NCBI RefSeq assembly: GCF_910591885.1
Contig: NW_025963552.1
Location: 3,472,001 to 3,536,000, forward strand
Length of the DNA stretch: 64,000 nucleotides
DNA from: Bombus terrestris
Lineage: Eukaryota; Arthropoda; Insecta; Hymenoptera; Apidae
Direction: 5' to 3'
The translations under genes were made by a program, and so were the position numbers. Numbering within the stretch: position 1 is the first letter of the stretch; each line of letters begins with the position of its first letter. Below the pieces are notes generated by a model that saw nothing but the letters and a program-made list of their open reading frames with translations, was not told where the DNA came from and searched no databases. This document shows, in pieces, positions 53,801-64,000 of this stretch.

Positions 53801-55003
53801 TATACCTTGCAAATTGTGATCGTTGCTCGCTCGCTCCGCTCGCTCGTAAAAATTTAGTCCAACCTCACATCCGATCCGACACGTTCGCAAATTCGAAATA
53901 AGTCGCCACCATATCGAATAATGAACGCAAGATGGATTGGTTTTAGGTTACGCTATAGTTTTCGAGCGAGCGCAGCGAACGAGAGACGCGTAAAGGTGTG
54001 TCACAATCCAACGGTTTGGCACATACGGACATTGAAACATTCGCACCAGCCCGGGGAGCCGGAAGTCTTTATCCTATTGCCTGCTGACAAATGTTTACAG
54101 TTTGTGAATAGTTTCACATAAATAGTACTATTTCCACATACTACAGTCCAATGTGATGTCCGAAGTGGCTCACAAAATTAGGTACTAACACGATATATAT
54201 GCATATTGCAAGGTATATGTATACCTTGCAAATTGTGATCGTTGCTCGCTCGCTCCGCTCGCTCGTAAAAATTTAGTCCAACCTCACATCCGATCCGACA
54301 CGTTCGCAAATTCGAAATAAGTCGCCACCATATCGAATAATGAACGCAAGATGGATTGGTTTTAGGTTAGGCTATAGTTTTCGAGCGAGCGCAGCGAACG
54401 AGAGACGCGTAATGGTGTGTCACAATCCAACGGTTTGGCACATACGGACATTCAAACATTCGCACCAGCCCGAGGAGCCGGAAGTCTTTATCCTATTGCC
54501 TGCTGACAAATGTTTACAGTTTGTGAATGGTTTCACATAAATAGTACTATTTCCACATACGACAGTCCAATGTGATGTCCGAAGTGGCTGACAAAATTAG
54601 GTACTAACACGATATTTATGCATATTGCAAGGTATATGTATACCTTGCAAATTGTGATCGTTGCTCGCTCGCTCCGCTCGCTCGTAAAAACTTAGTCCAA
54701 CCTCACATCCGATCCGACACGTTCGCAAATTCGAAATAAGTCGCCACCATATCGAATAATGAACGCAAGATGGATTGGTTTTAGGTTACGCTATAGTTTT
54801 CGAGCGAGCGCAGCGAACGAGAGACGCGTAAAGGTGTGTCACAATCCAACGGTTTGGCACATACTGACATTGAAACATTCGCACCAGCCCGAGGAGCCGG
54901 AAGTCTTTATCCTATTGCCTGCTGACAAATGTTTACAATTTGTGAATTGTTTCACATAAATAGTACTATTTCCACATACTACATTGCAATGTGATGTCCC
55001 AAG
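50814..55003 (+). repeat. Nested 3-, 4- and 7-unit repeats, all units 419 bp
   Basis: Unit starts are 50814, 51233, 51652, 52071, 52490, 52909, 53328, 53747, 54166 and 54585. The trimer 50814-52070 recurs as 53747-55003 (2,933 bp away), and I found no difference. Both copies have CCCGGGGAGCC, GGCTCACAAAAT, CGTAATGGTG, ACATTCAAAC, GAATGGTTTC, CATACGACAG, GATATTTATGC, AAAAACTTAG, ACAATTTGTGAATTG and GTCCCAAG. A related pair lies between them at 52909-53746, with CGTAATGG, ACATTCAAAC, AAAAACTTAG and GTCCCAAG but without GAATGGTTTC, CATACGACAG or GATATTTATGC. It is therefore an earlier or partly converted copy. Confidence 0.9.
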
Positions 55004-56260
55004 TGGCTGACGAAATTAGGTACTAACACGATATATATGCATATTGCAAGGTATATGTATACCTTGCAAATTGTGATCGTTGCTCGCTCGCTCCGCTCGC
55101 TCGTAAAAATTTAGTCCAACCTCACATCCGATCCGACACGTTCGCAAATTCGAAATAAGTCGCCTTCATATCGAATGACTAACGCAAGAGGGATTGGTTT
55201 TAGGTTAGGCTATAGTTTTCGAGCGAGCGCAGCGAGCGAGAGACGCGTAAAGGTGTATCACAATCTAACGGTTTGGCACATACGGACATTGATACATTCG
55301 GACCAGCCAGAGGAGCCGGAAGTATTTATCCTATTGCCTGCTGACAAATGTTTACAGTTTGTGAATAGTTTCACATAAATAGTACTATTTCCACATACTA
55401 CAGTCCAATGTGATGTCCGAAGTGGCTAACAAAATTAGGTACTAACACGATATATATGCATATTGCAAGGTATATGTATACCTTGCAAATTGTGATCGTT
55501 GCTCGCTCGCTCCGCTCGCTCGTAAAAATTTAGTCCAACCTCACATCCGATCCGACACGTTCGCAAATTCGAAATAAGTCGCCACCATATCGAATAATGA
55601 ACGCAAGATGGATTGGTTTTAGGTTACGCTATAGTTTTCGAGCGAGCGCAGCGAACGAGAGACGCGTAAAGGTGTGTCACAATCCAACGGTTTGGCACAT
55701 ACGGACATTGAAACATTCACACCAGCCCGAGTAGCCGGAAGTCTTTATCCTATTGCCTGCTGACAAATGTTTACAGTTTGTGAATAGTTTCACATAAATA
55801 GTACTATTTCCACATACTACAGTCCAATGTGATGTCCGAAGTGGCTCACAAAATTAGGTACTAACACGATATATATGCATATTGCAAGGTATATGTATAC
55901 CTTGCAAATTGTGATCGTTGCTCGCTCGCTCCGCTCGCTCGTAAAAATTTAGTCCAACCTCACATCCGATCCGACACGTTCGCAAATTCGAAATAAGTCG
56001 CCACCATATCGAATAATGAACGCAAGATGGATTGGTTTTAGGTTACGCTATAGTTTTCGAGCGAGCGCAGCGAACGAGAGACGCGTAAAGGTGTGTCACA
56101 ATCCAACGGTTTGGCACATACTGACATTGAAACATTCGCACCAGCCCGAGGAGCCGGAAGTCTTTATCCTATTGCCTGCTGACAAATGTTTACAGTTTGT
56201 GAATAGTTTCACATAAATAGTACTATTTCCACATACTACAGTCCAATGTGATGTCCGAAG
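55004..56260 (+). repeat. Three mixed units
   Basis: Unit starts are 55004, 55423 and 55842. The first is A-type with ATTGATACATTCGGACC, and CATTCGGACC is shared with the unit at 56680. The second is B-type with CCCGAGTAGCC, which puts a TAG stop in the short reading frame at about 55731, and ATTCACACC. The third is an ordinary B-type starting TGGCTCAC, like the units at 51233 and 54166. Confidence 0.85.
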
Positions 56261-59200
56261 TGGCTGACAAAATTGGGTACTAACACGATATATATGCATA
56301 TTGCAAGGTATATGTATACCTTGCAAATTGTGATCGTTGCTCGCTCGCTCCGCTCGCTCGTAAAAATTTAGTCCAACCTCACATCCGATCCGACACGTTC
56401 GCAAATTCGAAATAAGTCGCCACCATATAGAATAATGAACGCAAGATGGATTGGTTTTAGATTACGCTATAGTTTTCGAGCGAGCGCAGCGAGCGAGAGA
56501 CGCGTAAAGGTGTGTCACAATCCAACGGTTTGGCACATACTGACATTGAAACATTCGCACCAGCCCGAGGAGCCGGAAGTCTTTATCATATTGGCTACTG
56601 ACAAATGTTTACAGTTTGTGAATAGTTTCACATAAATAGTACTATTTCGACATACTACAGTGCAATGTGATGTCCGAAGTGGCTGACAAAATTAGGTACT
56701 AACACGATATATATGCATATTGCAAGGTATATGTATACCTTGCAAATTGTGATCGTTGCTCGCTCGCTCCGCTCGCTCGTAAAAATTTAGTCCAACCTCA
56801 CATCCGATCCGACACGTTCGCAAATTCGAAATAAGTCGCCTTCATATCGAATGACTAACGCAAGAGGGATTGGTTTTAGGTTAGGCTATAGTTTTCGAGC
56901 GAGCGCAGCGAGCGAGAGACGCGTAAAGGTGTATCACAATCTAACGGTTTGGCACATACGGACATTGAAACATTCGGACCAGCCAGAGGAGCCGGAAGTA
57001 TTTATCCTATTGCCTGCTGACAAATGTTTACAGTTTGTGAATAGTTTCACATAAATAGTACTATTTCCACATACTACAGTCCAATGTGATGTCCGAAGTG
57101 GCTAACAAAATTAGGTACTAACACGATATATATGCATATTGCAAGGTATATGTATACCTTGCAAATTGTGATCGTTGCTCGCTCGCTCCGCTCGCTCGTA
57201 AAAATTTAGTCCAACCTCACATCCGATCCGACACGTTCGCAAATTCGAAATAAGTCGCCACCATATCGAATAATGAACGCAAGATGGATTGGTTTTAGGT
57301 TACGCTATAGTTTTCGAGCGAGCGCAGCGAACGAGAGACGCGTAAAGGTGTGTCACAATCCAACGGTTTGGCACATACGGACATTGAAACATTCGCACCA
57401 GCCCGAGGAGCCGGAAGTCTTTATCCTATTGCCTGCTGACAAATGTTTACAGTTTGTGAATAGTTTCACATAAATAGTACTATTTCCACATACTACAGTG
57501 CAATGTGATGTCCGAAGTGGCTGACAAAATTATGTACTAACACGATATATATGCATATTGCAAGGTATATGTATACCTTGCAAATTGTGATCGTTGCTCG
57601 CTCGCTCCGCTCGCTCGTAAAAATTTAGTCCAACCTCACATCCGATCCGACACGTTCGCAAATTCGAAATATGTCGCCTTCATATCGAATGACTAACGCA
57701 AGAGGGATTGGTTTTAGGTTAGGCTATAGCTTTCGAGCGAGCGCAGCGAGCGAGAGACGCGTAAAGGTGTGTCACAATCCAACGGTTTGGCACATACTGA
57801 CATTGAAACATTCGCACCAACCCGAGGAGCCGGAAGTCTTTATCATATTGCCTACTGACAAGTGTTTACAGTTTGTGAATAGTTCCACATAAATAGTACT
57901 GTTTCCACATAGTACAGTGCAATGTGATGTCCGAAATGGCTGACAAAATTAGGTAATAACACGAAATATATGCAAGGCAATATAAGGTATATGCATAGCT
58001 TGGAAATTGTGATCGTTGCTCGCTCGCTCCGCTCGCTCGTAAAAATTTAGTCCAACCTCACATACGATCCGACACGTTCGCAAATTCGAAATAAGTTGCC
58101 TTCATATCGAATGACTAACGCAAGATGGATTGGTTTTAGGATACGCTATAGTTTTCGAGCGAGCGCAGCGAGCGAGAGACGCGTAAAGGTGTGTCACAAT
58201 CCAACGGTTTGGCACATACTGACATTGAAACATTCGCACCAGCCCGAGGAGCCGGAATTATTTATCCTATTGCCTACTGACAAATGTTTACAGTTTGTGA
58301 ATAGTTTCACATAAATAGTACTATTTCCACATACTACAGTGCAATGTGATGTCCGAAGTGGCTGACAAAATTAGGTACTCACACGATATATATGCATATT
58401 GCAAGGTATATGTATACCTTGCAAATTGTGATCGTTGCTCGCTCGCTCCGCTCGCTCGTAAAAATTTAGTCCAACCTCACATCCGATCCGACACGTTCGC
58501 AAATTCGAAATAAGTCGCCACCATATCGAATAATGAACGCAAGATGGATTGGTTTTAGGTTACGCTATAGTTTTCGAGCGAGCGCAGCGAGCGAGAGACG
58601 CGTAAAGGTGTGTCACAATCCAACGGTTTGGCACATACTGACATTGAAACATTCGCACCAGCCCGAGGAGCCGGAAGTCTTTATCATATTGGCTACTGAC
58701 AAATGTTTACAGTTTGTGAATAGTTTCACATAAATAGTACTATTTCGACATACTACAGTGCAATGTGATGTCCGAAGTGGCTGACAAAATTAGGTACTAA
58801 CACGATATATATGCATATTGCAAGGTATATGTATACCTTGCAAATTCTGATCGTTGCTCGCTCGCTCCGCTCGCTCGTAAAAATTTAGTCCAACCTCACA
58901 TCCGATCCGACACGTTCGCAAATTCGAAATAAGTCGCCTTCATATCGAATGACTAACGCAAGAGGGATTGGTTTTAGGTTAGGCTATAGTTTTCGAGCGA
59001 GCGCAGCGAGCGAGAGACGCGTAAAGGTGTATCACAATCTAACGGTTTGGCTCATACGGACATTGAAACATTCGCACCTGCCAGAGGAGCCGGGAGTATT
59101 TATCCTATTGCCTGCTGACAAATGTTTACAGTTTGTGAATAGTTTCACATAAATAGTACTATTTCCACATACTACAGTCCAATGTGATGTCCGAAGTGGC

Positions 59201-62200
59201 TAACAAAATTAGGTACTAACACGATATATATGCATATTGCAAGGTATATGTATACCTTGCAAATTGTGATCGTTGCTCGCTCGCTCCGCTCGCTCGTAAA
59301 AATTTAGTCCAACCTCACATCCGATCCGACACGTTCGCAAATTCGAAATAAGTCGCCACCATATCGAATAATGAACGCAAGATGGATTGGTTTTAGGTTA
59401 CGCTATAGTTTTCGAGCGAGCGCAGCGAACGAGAGACGCGTAAAGGTGTGTCACAATCCAACGGTTTGGCACATACGGACATTGAAACATTCGCACCAGC
59501 CCGAGGAGCCGGAAGTATTTATCCTATTGCCTACTGACAAATGTTTACGGTTTGTGAATAGTTTCACATAAATAGTACTATTTTCACATACTACAGTGCA
59601 ATTTGATGTCCGAAGTGGCTGACAAAATTAGGTACTCACACGATATATATGCATATTGCAAGGTATATGTATACCTTGCAAATTGTGATCGTTGCTCGCT
59701 CGCTCCGCTCGCTCGTCAAAATTTAGTCCAACCTCACATCCGATCCGACACGTTCGCAAATTCGAAATAAGTCGCCACCATATCGAATAATGAACGCAAG
59801 ATGGATTGGTTTTAGGTTACGCCATAGTTTTCGAGCGAGCGCAGCGAACGAGAGACGCGTAAAGGTGTGCCACAATCCAACGGTTTGGCACATACGGACA
59901 TTGAAACATTCGCACCAGCCCGAGGAGCCGGAAGTATTTATCCTATTTCCTACTGACAAATGTTTACAGTTTGTGAATAGTTTCACATAAATAGTAATAT
60001 TTCCACATACTACAGTGCAATGTGATGTCCAAAGTGGCTGACAAAATTAGGTACTCACACGATATATATGCATATTGCAAGGTATATGTATACCTTGCAA
60101 ATTGTGATCGTTGCTCGCTCGCTCCGCTCGCTCGTAAAAATTTAGTCCAACCTCACATCCGATCCGACACGTTCGCAAATTCGAAATAAGTCGCCTTCAT
60201 ATCGAATGACTAACGCAAGAGGGATTGGTTTTAGGTTAGGCTATAGCTTTCGAGCGAGCGCAGCGAACGAGAGGCGCGTAAAGGTGTGTCACAATCCAAC
60301 GGTTTGGCACATACTGACATTGAAACATTCGCACCAACCCGAGGAGCCGGAAGTCTTTATCATATTGCCTACTGACAAGTGTTTACAGTTTGTGAATAGT
60401 TCCACATAAATAGTACTGTTTCCACATAGTACAGTGCAATGTGATGTCCGAAATGGCTGACAAAATTAGGTAATAACACGAAATATATGCAAGGCAATAT
60501 AAGGTATATGTATAGCTTGGAAATTGTGATCGTTGCTCGCTCGCTCCGCTCGCTCGTAAAAATTTAGTCCAACCTCACATACGATCCGACACGTTCGCAA
60601 ATTCGAAATAAGTTGCCTTCATATCGAATGACTAACGCAAGATGGATTGGTTTTAGGATACGCTATAGTTTTCGAGCGAGCGCAGCGAGCGAGAGACGCG
60701 TAAAGGTGTGTCACAATCCAACGGTTTGGCACATACTGACATTGAAACATTCGCACCAGCCCGAGGAGCCGGAAGTATTTATCCTATTGCCTACTGACAA
60801 ATGTTTACAGTTTGTGAATAGTTTCACATAAATAGTACTATTTCCACATACTACAGTGCAATGTGATGTCCGAAGTGGCTGACAAAATTAGGTACTCACA
60901 CGATATATATGCATATTGCAAGGTATATGTATACCTTGCAAATTGTGACCGTTGCTCGCTCGCTCCGCTCGCTCGTAAAAATTTAGTCCAACCTCACATA
61001 CGATCCGACACGTTCGCAAATTCGAAATAAGTTGCCTTCATATCGAATGACTAACGCAAGATGGATTGGTTTTAGGATACGCTATAGTTTTCGAGCGAGC
61101 GCAGCGAGCGAGAGACGCGTAAAGGTGTGTCACAATCCAACGGTTTGGCACATACTGACATTGAAACATTCGCACCAGCCCGAGGAGCCGGAATTATTTA
61201 TCCTATTGCCCACTGACAAATGTTTACAGTTTGTGAATAGTTTCACATAAATAGTACTATTTCCACATACTACAGTGCAATGTGATGTCCGAAGTGGCTG
61301 ACAAAATTAGGTACTCACACGATATATATGCATATTGCAAGGTATATGTATACCTTGCAAATTGTGACCGTTGCTCGCTCGCTCCGCTCGCTCGTAAAAA
61401 TTGAGTCCAACCTCACATACGATCCGACACGTTCGCAAATTCGAAATAAGTTGCCTTCATATCGAATGACTAACGCAAGATGGATTGGGTTTAGGTTAGG
61501 CTACAGCTTTTGAGCGAGCGCAGCGAACGAGAGACGCGTAAAGGTGTGTCACAATCCAACGGTTTGGCACATACGGACATTGAAACATTCGCACCAGCCC
61601 GAGGAGCCGGAAGTCTTTATCCTATTGCCTGCTGACAAATGTTTACAGTTTGTGAATAGTTTCACTTAAATAGTACTATTTCCACATACTACAGTCCAAT
61701 GTGATGTCCGAAGTGGCTAACAAAATTAGGTACTAACACGATATATATGCATATTGCAAGGTATATGTATACCTTGCAAATTGTGATCGTTGCTCGCTCG
61801 CTCCGCTCGCTCGTAAAAATTTAGTCCAACCTCACATCCGATCCGACACGTTCGCAAATTCGAAATAAGTCGCCACCATATCGAATAATGAACGCAAGAT
61901 GGATTGGTTTTAGGTTACGCTATAGTTTTCGAGCGAGCGCAGCGAGCGAGAGACGCGTAAAGGTGTGTCACAATCCAACGGTTTGGCACATACTGACATT
62001 GAAACATTCGCACCAGCCCGAGGAGCCGGAAGTCTTTATCATATTGGCTACTGACAAATGTTTACAGTTTGTGAATAGTTTCACATAAATAGTACTATTT
62101 CGACATACTACAGTGCAATGTGATGTCCGAAGTGGCTGACAAAATTAGGTACTAACACGATATATATGCATATTGCAAGGTATATGTATACCTTGCAAAT

Positions 62201-64000
62201 TCTGATCGTTGCTCGCTCGCTCCGCTCGCTCGTAAAAATTTAGTCCAACCTCACATCCGATCCGACACGTTCGCAAATTCGAAATAAGTCGCCTTCATAT
62301 CGAATGACTAACGCAAGAGGGATTGGTTTTAGGTTAGGCTATAGTTTTCGAGCGAGCGCAGCGAGCGAGAGACGCGTAAAGGTGTATCACAATCTAACGG
62401 TTTGGCTCATACGGACATTGAAACATTCGCACCTGCCAGAGGAGCCGGGAGTATTTATCCTATTGCCTGCTGACAAATGTTTACAGTTTGTGAATAGTTT
62501 CACATAAATAGTACTATTTCCACATACTACAGTCCAATGTGATGTCCGAAGTGGCTAACAAAATTAGGTACTAACACGATATATATGCATATTGCAAGGT
62601 ATATGTATACCTTGCAAATTGTGATCGTTGCTCGCTCGCTCCGCTCGCTCGTAAAAATTTAGTCCAACCTCACATCCGATCCGACACGTTCGCAAATTCG
62701 AAATAAGTCGCCACCATATCGAATAATGAACGCAAGATGGATTGGTTTTAGGTTACGCTATAGTTTTCGAGCGAGCGCAGCGAACGAGAGACGCGTAAAG
62801 GTGTGTCACAATCCAACGGTTTGGCACATACGGACATTGAAACATTCGCACCAGCCCGAGGAGCCGGAAGTATTTATCCTATTGCCTACTGACAAATGTT
62901 TACGGTTTGTGAATAGTTTCACATAAATAGTACTATTTTCACATACTACAGTGCAATTTGATGTCCGAAGTGGCTGACAAAATTAGGTACTCACACGATA
63001 TATATGCATATTGCAAGGTATATGTATACCTTGCAAATTGTGATCGTTGCTCGCTCGCTCCGCTCGCTCGTCAAAATTTAGTCCAACCTCACATCCGATC
63101 CGACACGTTCGCAAATTCGAAATAAGTCGCCACCATATCGAATAATGAACGCAAGATGGATTGGTTTTAGGTTACGCCATAGTTTTCGAGCGAGCGCAGC
63201 GAACGAGAGACGCGTAAAGGTGTGCCACAATCCAACGGTTTGGCACATACGGACATTGAAACATTCGCACCAGCCCGAGGAGCCGGAAGTATTTATCCTA
63301 TTTCCTACTGACAAATGTTTACAGTTTGTGAATAGTTTCACATAAATAGTACTATTTCCACATACTACAGTGCAATGTGATGTCCAAAGTGGCTGACAAA
63401 ATTAGGTACTCACACGATATATATGCATATTGCAAGGTATATGTATACCTTGCAAATTGTGATCGTTGCTCGCTCGCTCCGCTTGCTCGTAAAAATTTAG
63501 TCCAACCTCACATCCGATCCGACACGTTCGCAAATTCGAAATAAGTCGCCTTCATATCGAATGACTAACGCAAGAGGGATTGGTTTTAGGTTAGGCTATA
63601 GCTTTCGAGCGAGCGCAGCGAACGAGAGGCGCGTAAAGGTGTGTCACAATCCAACGGTTTGGCACATACTGACATTGAAACATTCGCACCAACCCGAGGA
63701 GCCGGAAGTCTTTATCATATTGCCTACTGACAAGTGTTTACAGTTTGTGAATAGTTCCACATAAATAGTACTGTTTCCACATAGTACAGTGCAATGTGAT
63801 GTCCGAAATGGCTGACAAAATTAGGTAATAACACGAAATATATGCAAGGCAATATAAGGTATATGTATAGCTTGGAAATTGTGATCGTTGCTCACTCGCT
63901 CCGCTCGCTCGTAAAAATTTAGTCCAACCTCACATACGATCCGACACGTTCGCAAATTCGAAATAAGTTGCCTTCATATCGAATGACTAACGCAAGATGG
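56261..64000 (+). repeat. Overlapping 5-, 6- and 8-unit repeats with many private variants; runs off the right edge
   Basis: Unit starts are 56261, 56680, 57099, 57518, 57937 (422), 58359, 58778, 59197, 59616, 60035, 60454 (422), 60876, 61295, 61714, 62133, 62552, 62971, 63390 and 63809 (partial). The unit at 56261 matches 58359 (2,098 bp, ATTGGCTACTG). The units at 57518-58358 match 60035-60875 (2,517 bp, CAACCCGAGG, CAAGTGTTT, AGTTCCAC, GGTAATAACACG, TAGCTTGG). The stretch from the right half of 58359 to 60453 and beyond recurs 3,355 bp later with TTCTGATCG, GGCTCATACGG, CACCTGCC, TTTACGGTTTG, GCAATTTGATG, CGTCAAAATTT and TACGCCATAG. GGTACTCACACG is common here and not seen to the left. Confidence 0.9.
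57099..57517 (+). repeat. Representative B-type unit, 419 bp
   Basis: This is a clean example of the commonest type. Around unit positions 155-178 it reads CGCCACC then AATAATGAAC, followed by ATGGATTGG, GGTTACGCTATAG, and often AGCGAACGAG in the second CGAG motif. Its right half usually has GTGTGTCACAATCC, ACGGAC or ACTGAC, and CCCGAGG with GAAGTCTTT. The left segment is the short form, CGATATATATGCATATTGC. A sub-group, for example the unit starting 5038, instead carries the linked variants GACGAAATTA, CTTGCATATTG and GATCGATG. The type names A, B and C are mine and are used only to describe the mosaic. Confidence 0.9.

Larger units (their letters stand above)
1..64000 (+). repeat. Satellite DNA array, 419/422 bp unit, 152 complete copies plus one partial
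   Basis: The same roughly 420 bp sequence recurs head to tail across the entire window with no interruption and no inverted copy. Boundaries were placed at each TGGCTGAC or TGGCTAAC (a few TGGCTCAC or TGGCCAAC). The spacings are 419 bp (111 units), 422 bp (39 units), 420 bp (one unit, start 12173) and 421 bp (one unit, start 15113), and the last 192 bp are a partial unit. Units differ mainly at a limited set of shared variant sites, which is the pattern of concerted evolution by unequal exchange or gene conversion. Such arrays are typical of eukaryotic heterochromatin. Whether this one is centromeric, pericentromeric or subtelomeric cannot be told from the sequence. I did not recognise the family. 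Confidence 0.98.

Noticed and set aside
2518..55003. Higher-order duplications as pure assembly artefacts
   Set aside because: Most copies differ from each other by a few substitutions and have distinct junction units, which a collapsed or looped assembly would not normally invent. The apparently identical trimers at 50814 and 53747 remain the weakest case and are flagged separately.
1..64000. Tandem protein-coding gene family of about 150 small genes
   Set aside because: The frames are short, contain no recognisable domain, are broken in many units, fall in different frames because 419 is not a multiple of three, and change with the whole unit rather than separately from the flanks.
1..64000. 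CRISPR array or other prokaryotic repeat system
   Set aside because: The repeats are about 420 bp with no unique spacers, there are no associated genes, and there is no bacterial gene anywhere in the window.

Overview
The whole 64 kb window is one uninterrupted satellite DNA array. It holds 152 complete head-to-tail units plus a 192 bp partial unit at the right end, all on the same strand. I see no conventional gene, RNA gene, transposon or unique spacer. Taking TGGCTGAC/TGGCTAAC as the start of the unit, I placed every unit boundary. 111 units are 419 bp, 39 are 422 bp, one is 420 bp and one is 421 bp. The 3 bp class difference lies in one small AT-rich segment near the left end of the unit. 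The first unit is about 43% GC (182 of 419 bases, hand count).

A long, homogeneous, few-hundred-bp tandem array like this is typical of eukaryotic heterochromatin (centromeric, pericentromeric or subtelomeric). No taxon-specific gene is present, so the species cannot be named. CpG is not depleted (28 CpG in the first 419 bp against about 20 expected), which argues against a heavily CpG-methylated host and fits an invertebrate such as an arthropod. That is inference only.

Each unit carries the same internal parts. There is a palindrome with 12 bp arms near the left end. Two oppositely oriented 21 bp CGAG-rich motifs lie 116 bp apart. A 14 bp perfect palindrome lies near the right end. A 66-72 codon reading frame lies between the second CGAG motif region and the right-hand palindrome. 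The frame is open in most units but broken by stops, start loss or frameshift in others, and I do not call it a gene.

Units fall into three main sequence types (A, B, C, named here) that recombine with each other. Above the unit level, the array is a patchwork of higher-order repeats with changing periods. From left to right these are 9 units (3,777 bp), 2 units (841 bp), 5 units (2,101 bp), 2 units (841 bp), 3 units (1,260 bp), 7 units (2,939 bp), 8 units (3,358 bp), 6 units (2,517 bp), 3/4/7 units (1,257/1,676/2,933 bp), and finally 5/6/8 units (2,098/2,517/3,355 bp). Several duplication junctions fall in the middle of a unit, just to the right of the second CGAG motif. The last 6-7 kb carries more private variants than the rest. 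The signals most worth following are the nested duplication history, the clustering of junctions, and two traces of local inversion at the left-hand palindrome.
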